Source of the DNA: SG8-41 sp035649495
GTDB taxonomy: Bacteria; Pseudomonadota; Gammaproteobacteria; Burkholderiales; SG8-41
Reading direction: 5' to 3'
Assembly (NCBI GenBank): GCA_035649495.1
Contig: DASRJL010000147.1
Location: forward strand, 1 to 64,000
Length of the DNA stretch: 64,000 bases
A model generated the notes under the pieces. That model made no database searches. It was not told where the DNA came from and saw only the letters and a program-made list of their open reading frames with translations. This document shows positions 58,807 through 64,000 of this stretch, piece by piece. A program made the position numbers and the translations under genes. Each line of letters begins with the position of its first letter. Positions within the stretch are counted from its first letter, which is position 1.

Positions 58807-59787
58807 TTATTGAAGTCCCTTGATATTTGCCGCCGCAATGACCTTCCGCCACTTGGCAATCTCATCCCGCAGAAAGGCCGCGTACTCTGCGGTAGCGCTG
58901 CCGACCGGATCCGAGCCGTCGGCCTTCAGGCGCTCGATCAGCTCCGGCGATTTCACGATCTTCACGACGTCGGCGTTGATCTTTCCCACCACCTCTTTCG
59001 GCGTGCGGGCGGGCGCGGTGAGGCCGTTCCACGCCACGGCCTGGAAGCCTTTGAGTCCCGATTCGTCCAGCGTCGGCAGATCGGGCAGGGCGCCGGCGCG
59101 CTTCAGGCTGGTGACGGCGAGCGCGCGGAGCCTCCCGGACTTGATGAACGGCATCGCCGAGGTGAGGCCGTTGTACACCAGGTCGACGTGGCCGCCGACG
59201 AGGTCGGTCAGCGCGGGCGCGTTGCCCTTGTAGGGGATGTGCACCATTTTCACGCCGGCCATCGAATTGAACAGCTCGCCGGCAAGATGATTCGAGCCGC
59301 CGCTGCCCGAGGAGCCGTAATTGAGCTTGCCCGGTTTCGATTTGGCGAGCGCGACCAACTCCTTGATCGATTTCGCCGGCACGCTGGGGTTTACGACCAC
59401 GACGAGCGGCGTGGTGTTGATCAGCGTGATCGGTTCGAAGTCCTTCGCCGGATCGTAGGGCAGCTTCGTGGTTGTGAGGCTTGGCACGATCGTGAACGGA
59501 GCCGGCGTGACGAGGAGCATGTAGCCGTCGGGCGGGGCCTTGGCGACGAGGTCGGTACCGATCACCGTGCTGCCGCCGGGACGGTTGTCGACCAGCACCG
59601 GCTGGCCCCACGCCTCGTTCAGCTTCTGGGCGACCGTGCGACCGATGATGTCGGTGCTGCCGCCGGGAGCGAAAGGCACGATCAGCCGGACGGCTTTGGT
59701 CGGGTACTGCTGTGCATCAACGCTTCCTGCTGTGAGAAGCACCATCGCAAGAGATGTAACGGTCCTGCCGAATATCCACTTTTCCAT
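58807..59787 (-). CDS. Bug/TctC family TTT substrate-binding protein
   Basis: Periplasmic receptor of 326 residues. Signal sequence up to GSVDAQQ, then YPTKAVRLIVPFAPGGSTD. NRPGGSTVIG, PDGYMLLV, TTKLPYDP and IPYKGNAPAL are the family marks. It lies within a five-gene same-strand series between the acyl-CoA ligase and the DUF35/thiolase-like pair. Its ligand is therefore probably the acid that this pathway activates with CoA. Confidence 0.92.
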   Translation of the reverse strand: MEKWIFGRTVTSLAMVLLTAGSVDAQQYPTKAVRLIVPFAPGGSTDIIGRTVAQKLNEAWGQPVLVDNRPGGSTVIGTDLVAKAPPDGYMLLVTPAPFTIVPSLTTTKLPYDPAKDFEPITLINTTPLVVVVNPSVPAKSIKELVALAKSKPGKLNYGSSGSGGSNHLAGELFNSMAGVKMVHIPYKGNAPALTDLVGGHVDLVYNGLTSAMPFIKSGRLRALAVTSLKRAGALPDLPTLDESGLKGFQAVAWNGLTAPARTPKEVVGKINADVVKIVKSPELIERLKADGSDPVGSATAEYAAFLRDEIAKWRKVIAAANIKGLQ

Positions 59788-59793
59788 TTGTAT

Positions 59794-59820
59794 TTCTCGG
59801 CGACCTCGGCGTCTTGGCGG
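59794..59820. repeat. 9-base repeat array
   Basis: TTCTCGGCG, ACCTCGGCG, TCTTGGCGG in tandem just before the acyl-CoA ligase stop. The same GCGTCTTGGCGGTT string appears inverted at about 6393-6410, and related nonamers lie at 28941-28967. Confidence 0.7.
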
Positions 59821-59821
59821 T

Positions 59822-61942
59822 TTAGTTCTTCAAAACGATGAGCGCGTCGGCAGCGACCACCCCGCGCTCGCGCACGAACAGCGGGTTGACGTCGATCTCC
59901 GCGATGCGGTCGGCGTGGTCCGCGGCGAGCAGCGACAGCCGCGCGAGCGTGTCCGCGAGCGCGGCCACGTCCAGCGCGGGCCGTCCGCGGTAGCCCGTCA
60001 GCATCGCCGCGCCCCGGATTTCCCCGATCATTTCCCGCGCGGTGTCCGTGCCGAACGGCGCGAAACGGTGGGTCACGTCCTTCATCAGCTCGGTGAAAAT
60101 GCCGCCGAGGCCGAAGGTGACGACTGGCCCGAACGTCGCATCGTTGACGACGCCCGCGATGACTTCGACTCCCGCGGCCATCTCCTGCACCAGCACGCCG
60201 TCGATGCGCGCGCCCGCCTTGTGACGCTTCGCGGCGGCCACGACCTCGCGCGCCGCCTGCTTCAGGCCCGCGAGGTCGTTGATGCCCAGCTTTACGCCGC
60301 CCGCCTCGGTCTTGTGCGGAATGTCCGCGGACTCGATCTTGACGGCGACCGGGAACGTGAAAGGCGATTCCTTGAGCGCTTCGATTTCCGCCGGCTGGAG
60401 CAGCTTGCCGCGCACGACCGGCAGGCCGTACTGCTCCAGCACCTGCCGGGAGCGATGCTCTCCGAGCGTGGCGGCACCAAAGGGTAGATCGAGCGCCTGG
60501 CGGACGAGGGCACGCTCAAGCGTCTTTCCCGCGCGGCTCCGGTAAGCGCGGCATTTGTCGGAAAACTCGGTCAGAGCCGCGAGCGCACGGGCGGCCCGTC
60601 CCGAGCCGACTATGCACGGTACCCCGTTCCCCTCCAGGTACTCGAGCACGTCGCCGTTGTCGGTGGGAGAGGTAGGCCAATCGACGATGCAAGGCTTGCT
60701 CGACCCGCTCAGCAGCTTGAGCAGGTTTTCCGACCAGACGCGCGCCGACTTGCCGCGCGGCGTGCGGACGACCAGCTGATCTATGTTCGGGTCGTTCAGA
60801 ACCAGCTCGACCGCTTTCCCGTAGGAGGCGAAGGCGTCGTTGTAGCCGTTCGCAGTGGCGTCGACCGGGTTGGCGGAGGACGCGTACGAGACCAGCGTTT
60901 TCTTGAGCTCGGCAGTCGTCGCCTCGGCGAACTCCGGAAGCCGCAGGCCGCTTTCGATGCAGCGGTCTGCCAGCAGGACGCCGGCGCCGCCCGAAAGCGT
61001 CAGCACGCCCACGCCGTTGCCCGCTGGCCGCTTGCCCGTGTGAAAGACCTTGGCGACATCCACGAGATCGTCCACGTCGGGGATCTCTACCAGTCCGCCG
61101 CGCCTGAAGGCCGCCCGGTACAGTTCGTATCCGGAAGTAAGCCGCGCCGAATGCGAGGTCGCGGCCTTGCTGCCGACGTCGGTATTGCCGACCTTCCAGA
61201 CGAGTACCGGCTTGCCCAGTTCCAGCGCACGCTCGCCGATATCCAGCAGGCGCCGCCCGTCGCTGATCGCTTCCATGAACGCCACCACGACCTCGACATC
61301 GTCGCGCTCGATGAGATCGGCAATCCAGTCGAGCAGCGTGAGATCGGCCTCGTTTCCGGTGGAAATCGCATAGTTGCAGCCCACCCCGAAGTGGGCCGCT
61401 ATCGCCACCACGCCGAAGCCGAAGCCGCCGCTCTGCGTGACCATCGCCATCGGTCCCGCCTTCAGCGTCTTCAACTGCGCCGTTCCGCCGAAGCCGATGC
61501 GGGCGTTGTCCTTGAGATTGATGATGCCCAGGCAGTTCGGGCCGACCATGCGCACGTTCGCCTTGCGCGCGGTCTCTATGAGATTCTCCTGGAGCGCCCT
61601 GCCTTCCGCGCCGATCTCGCTGAAGCCGCCAGCGAGCACGAGGGCGAACGGGATGCCCGCCTTGCCGCATTGCTCTATCGCCCCCGCCACGTTCGCCGCG
61701 GAAAGGGCGATCAACGCCACGTCGCAGGGTTTCGGCACGGCCATCAGATCGGGATAGCAGGTGAGTCCCTTGACCTCGTTGTAGCGCGGGTTCACCGGAT
61801 AGATCTTCCCGGTGTAGCCGAAGTCGGTCAGCAGGGAGAGCGTCTGTCCTCCGATGCGCGCCGCGTCGCTCGAAACGCCGACGACGGCGATGGCGCGCGG
61901 GTTGAGAAAGCGGGAAAGATCGGTGCGGGATGTGTCGGGCAT
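59822..61942 (-). CDS. acetate--CoA ligase family protein (ADP-forming type acyl-CoA synthetase)
   Basis: A 706-residue fused enzyme making acyl-CoA from an acid, ATP and CoA. FLNPRAIAVVGVSSDAARIG begins the CoA-binding Rossmann domain. Middle parts (GPNCLGIINL, VTQSGGFGFG) are the succinyl-CoA-ligase-like domain. The C-terminal third (VRGKLLQPAEIEALKE, VAVKIESADIPHKTEAGGVK) is the ATP-grasp domain. The HKTEAGGV signature is highly conserved. Its ATG overlaps the hydratase stop by one base (TGATG), indicating coupled translation. Confidence 0.93.
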   Translation of the reverse strand: MPDTSRTDLSRFLNPRAIAVVGVSSDAARIGGQTLSLLTDFGYTGKIYPVNPRYNEVKGLTCYPDLMAVPKPCDVALIALSAANVAGAIEQCGKAGIPFALVLAGGFSEIGAEGRALQENLIETARKANVRMVGPNCLGIINLKDNARIGFGGTAQLKTLKAGPMAMVTQSGGFGFGVVAIAAHFGVGCNYAISTGNEADLTLLDWIADLIERDDVEVVVAFMEAISDGRRLLDIGERALELGKPVLVWKVGNTDVGSKAATSHSARLTSGYELYRAAFRRGGLVEIPDVDDLVDVAKVFHTGKRPAGNGVGVLTLSGGAGVLLADRCIESGLRLPEFAEATTAELKKTLVSYASSANPVDATANGYNDAFASYGKAVELVLNDPNIDQLVVRTPRGKSARVWSENLLKLLSGSSKPCIVDWPTSPTDNGDVLEYLEGNGVPCIVGSGRAARALAALTEFSDKCRAYRSRAGKTLERALVRQALDLPFGAATLGEHRSRQVLEQYGLPVVRGKLLQPAEIEALKESPFTFPVAVKIESADIPHKTEAGGVKLGINDLAGLKQAAREVVAAAKRHKAGARIDGVLVQEMAAGVEVIAGVVNDATFGPVVTFGLGGIFTELMKDVTHRFAPFGTDTAREMIGEIRGAAMLTGYRGRPALDVAALADTLARLSLLAADHADRIAEIDVNPLFVRERGVVAADALIVLKN

Positions 61943-62814
61943 CACCGAACCTCCGCACGGCCGTTGCTCAGCACCGTCACCCCGCGCGCGGGGACCGTGG
62001 CCTTGAAGGAAACGACGTTGCCGTCTTTCCACATCTCCGTGCGTATCGTCTCGCCGGGATAGACCGGGGAGGAGAACCGTCCCTCCATGGACACGAAGCG
62101 CGCCGGATCGTAGCCGCACAGGGTCTTGAGTATCGCGTGGCCGGCGACGCCGAAGGTGCCGCGCCCGTGCAGTATCGGCATCTTGAAGCCCACTTTCTGC
62201 GCGTGCACCGGATCGGCGTGCAGCGGATTGTAGTCGCCGGAGAGCCGGTAGATGAGCGCGGCCTGCGGCAGGGTCGGAAGATCGCAGACGAACTGCGGTG
62301 ACGTTTCGGGTACCGGAGGCAATTGCTTCGTGGGCCCCGACGGTCCCCCGAAGCCGCCGTCGGCGCGGGCGAACGTCGTGGACGTGAGCGTGCAGACGAC
62401 TTCACCGGTTTTTTTGTCCCGCACCGCGCTCTCGGTCATGATCAGGGCGCCCTTGCCCTGGCCCTTGTCGAAGACGCCGGTGATGCGCGTCTTGCCGAGC
62501 AAGTCCCCCTCCACCGGCAGCGGCTTCATGATGCGGAAGCCCTGCTCGCCGTGCACGGTGTGGCTCGCGGTGACGCCCAACTCGGGACGCTTCGAGTGCC
62601 AGCTCCCCTCGGAGCTCCCGGCGTAGCCCAATATGATCGCCATCGTCGGCAGCGCCTCGAGATTCTTCTCGTAGACGAACTTGAGCTGATCCGCATCGCA
62701 CGGATCGGCCCCGAGCCCGACTCCCAGCGCGTAGAGCATCGTGTCTTTCCGGGTGAGGTGCTGCTCGGCCTCGGGAATGTCGAAGCTCATGAGTTTTTCG
62801 TAGGCGAGTGCCAT
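61942..62814 (-). CDS. MaoC family (R)-specific enoyl-CoA hydratase (MFE-2 hydratase 2 type)
   Basis: A 290-residue double-hotdog enzyme that hydrates trans-2-enoyl-CoA to the (R)-3-hydroxyacyl form. AAGGACGAAC precedes ATG 62814. The C-terminal hotdog carries YRLSGDYNPLHADP with the catalytic D-x4-H, then FKMPILHGRGTFGVAGHA. The N-terminal half has the substrate-binding hotdog without catalytic residues, as in peroxisomal MFE-2. It is first in the operon and overlaps the ligase gene. The alternative start at 62892 lacks family support. Confidence 0.92.
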   Translation of the reverse strand: MALAYEKLMSFDIPEAEQHLTRKDTMLYALGVGLGADPCDADQLKFVYEKNLEALPTMAIILGYAGSSEGSWHSKRPELGVTASHTVHGEQGFRIMKPLPVEGDLLGKTRITGVFDKGQGKGALIMTESAVRDKKTGEVVCTLTSTTFARADGGFGGPSGPTKQLPPVPETSPQFVCDLPTLPQAALIYRLSGDYNPLHADPVHAQKVGFKMPILHGRGTFGVAGHAILKTLCGYDPARFVSMEGRFSSPVYPGETIRTEMWKDGNVVSFKATVPARGVTVLSNGRAEVR

Positions 62815-62923
62815 GTTCGTCCTTGGTCCGGGAGTGAGGATCAATATGCGGAATCGCGAAGAACCGTGTTTCGTCTGGATGATACCCCGCAAAAGGAAAC
62901 CCTTGTCGATCCTGACCGCGTTC

Positions 62924-64000
62924 CTAGCTGAACCGGTCGAGCCGGAAGCGCGAGATGTCGTGCCGCGTCGCCCCCGTGATGGCGATGTCGGCCAGGATCT
63001 CGCCGATCACGGGCGCAAACTTGAAGCCGTGGCCGGAGCAGGGCGAGGCGACGATGATGTCCGGCGCGCCCGGCATCCGGTCGACGATGAAATCCCCATC
63101 CGGCGTCACGGTGTAGAGGCAGGTCCTGGCAGCCACCAGCTCGCCGTTGGCCGCCGGGATGTGGTCGACGAGCGCGGCGCGGATCATGGCCTCGTCGGCC
63201 GCTGAGACACCGCGGTCGTAACGATCCGGCTCGACGGCCTCGTCGGCATGGTGGTGCTTGGCGACTTTTACGGTGTCGTCGCCATGCGGCGGAAAACCGT
63301 AGTGCACGCCGTGGCGGTTTTCGAGGAGAAATACCGGAAAGCGCTCCGGCGCGAAGGGCGCCGCCTCGACCGGCCGGAACCACGCCATGACCTGACGCGT
63401 GACACGGAGTTGCACCGGGAGATCGGGCAGAAGCTGCTTCACCCACGGCCCCGCGGAGACGATCACCTTGTCCGCTTCGATGTCGTCCTGTCCGATTGCC
63501 AGGCGCACGCCATTGCCGCGTGGCGTGATTGAATCCACCCTCGTCCCGGTGCGGATTTCCGCTCCTGCAGCTTTCGCGAGCCTAAGCTGTGCCTCGATCG
63601 CCGGCTCGGGCGTGACGAATCCGCCATCGGGTTGCACCACGCCGACGTAGTCGGGCGGAATCCGGAAGGCGGGGAACCGATCCATCAGCACCGCCGCTTT
63701 CAGGACTTCGTGCGGCAAACCGTGCGCGCGCGACGCGAGGAGGGTGCCGGGCACCACCGTGCCTCGCGGCGGTCCGATCTCTGCGATGCCCGTAATGTGC
63801 AGGAGCCTCCGGCCGCTCGCCGCCTCGAGCTCGCGCCACAACTCGTAGGTCCGGCGCAGAAGCGGTACGTAAGACGGATGCTCGAAGTAGCCCAGCCGGA
63901 TGACGCGCGTCTCTCCGTGCGAGGAGCCCCTGTCGTGGCCGGGCACGAAGCGCTCGATGCCAATCGCGCGCGCGCCGCGCCGCGCGAGGGCGCACAGTGT
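62924..64000 (-). CDS. N-methyltryptophan / sarcosine oxidase-type flavoenzyme, N-terminus outside window
   Basis: 359 codons are visible in frame to the window edge, so the start and the FAD GxGxxG motif are missing. ALARRGARAIGIERF then GHDRGSSHGETRVIRLGYFE is the typical N-terminal region of SolA-type monomeric sarcosine oxidases. ARTCLYTVTPDGDFIVDR carries the Cys that binds FAD covalently. The late SPCSGHGFKFAPVIGEILAD is also conserved. It demethylates an N-methyl amino acid to formaldehyde, amine and H2O2. The operon at 62.8 kb starts 110 bases downstream. Confidence 0.92.
   Translation of the reverse strand, partial: TLCALARRGARAIGIERFVPGHDRGSSHGETRVIRLGYFEHPSYVPLLRRTYELWRELEAASGRRLLHITGIAEIGPPRGTVVPGTLLASRAHGLPHEVLKAAVLMDRFPAFRIPPDYVGVVQPDGGFVTPEPAIEAQLRLAKAAGAEIRTGTRVDSITPRGNGVRLAIGQDDIEADKVIVSAGPWVKQLLPDLPVQLRVTRQVMAWFRPVEAAPFAPERFPVFLLENRHGVHYGFPPHGDDTVKVAKHHHADEAVEPDRYDRGVSAADEAMIRAALVDHIPAANGELVAARTCLYTVTPDGDFIVDRMPGAPDIIVASPCSGHGFKFAPVIGEILADIAITGATRHDISRFRLDRFS

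Noticed and set aside
1..64000. tRNA, rRNA or known riboswitch
   Set aside because: I looked for cloverleaf-like segments and conserved riboswitch cores by eye and saw none. A covariance-model scan would be needed to be certain.

Overview
The window is about 65% GC and reads as chromosomal DNA of a betaproteobacterium, most likely in or near the Burkholderiales and probably uncultured. The main evidence is nine periplasmic binding proteins of the Bug/TctC family (tripartite tricarboxylate transport, TTT), a family greatly expanded in that group. The tsaE-amiC pair divergent from queG fits the same placement. No tRNA, rRNA, CRISPR array, integrase or intact transposase is visible.

Layout. 1-3.8 kb is housekeeping: a DUF3047 lipoprotein, amiC, tsaE and divergent queG. 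3.9-11.1 kb holds an amidohydrolase and four Bug proteins with small partner genes. 11.1-14.4 kb has a secreted EF-hand protein, a flavoprotein reductase, an unknown secreted protein and a glyoxalase-fold protein. 14.5-23.5 kb is a catabolic run: AtzH-like protein, MmgE/PrpD protein, Rieske oxygenase, two Bug proteins, a LigB-type dioxygenase, GlcG/HbpS-like, YciI-like, rhodanese and HAD dehalogenase. 23.5-27.7 kb is one large protein built like the soluble (bicarbonate-type) adenylyl cyclases of animals. 27.7-38.4 kb mixes a CoA transferase, hydrolases, a flavin monooxygenase, a CBS protein, an NHL propeller, a serine hydrolase and a hotdog protein. 38.5-41.0 kb is a mitochondrial-type aconitase with a histone-H1-like lysine/alanine tail. 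41-56.9 kb carries more hydrolases, cupins, two luciferase-like oxidoreductases, two paralogous amidohydrolases, two Bug proteins, GNAT and MsrB. 57.2-62.8 kb is a same-strand block for CoA-dependent degradation (MaoC hydratase, ADP-forming-type acyl-CoA ligase, Bug protein, DUF35 protein, thiolase-like enzyme). A sarcosine-oxidase-type gene runs off the right edge.

How the genes fit together. Catabolic genes repeatedly sit beside an orphan Bug protein, as if each module carries its own solute sensor or uptake receptor. No TctA/TctB membrane subunits are present, so the receptors must work with permeases encoded elsewhere. I recognise no transcriptional regulator in the 64 kb.

Non-coding structure is unusually rich. 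A ~310 bp element occurs twice, each time directly after the stop codon of a Bug gene, and the better copy has terminal inverted repeats. A palindromic REP-like element occurs three times; one copy sits exactly at the break of a relic thiolase gene. More than a dozen intergenic arrays have a strict 7-base period but different unit sequences, and some extend into the ends of genes. A 9-base family is also present.
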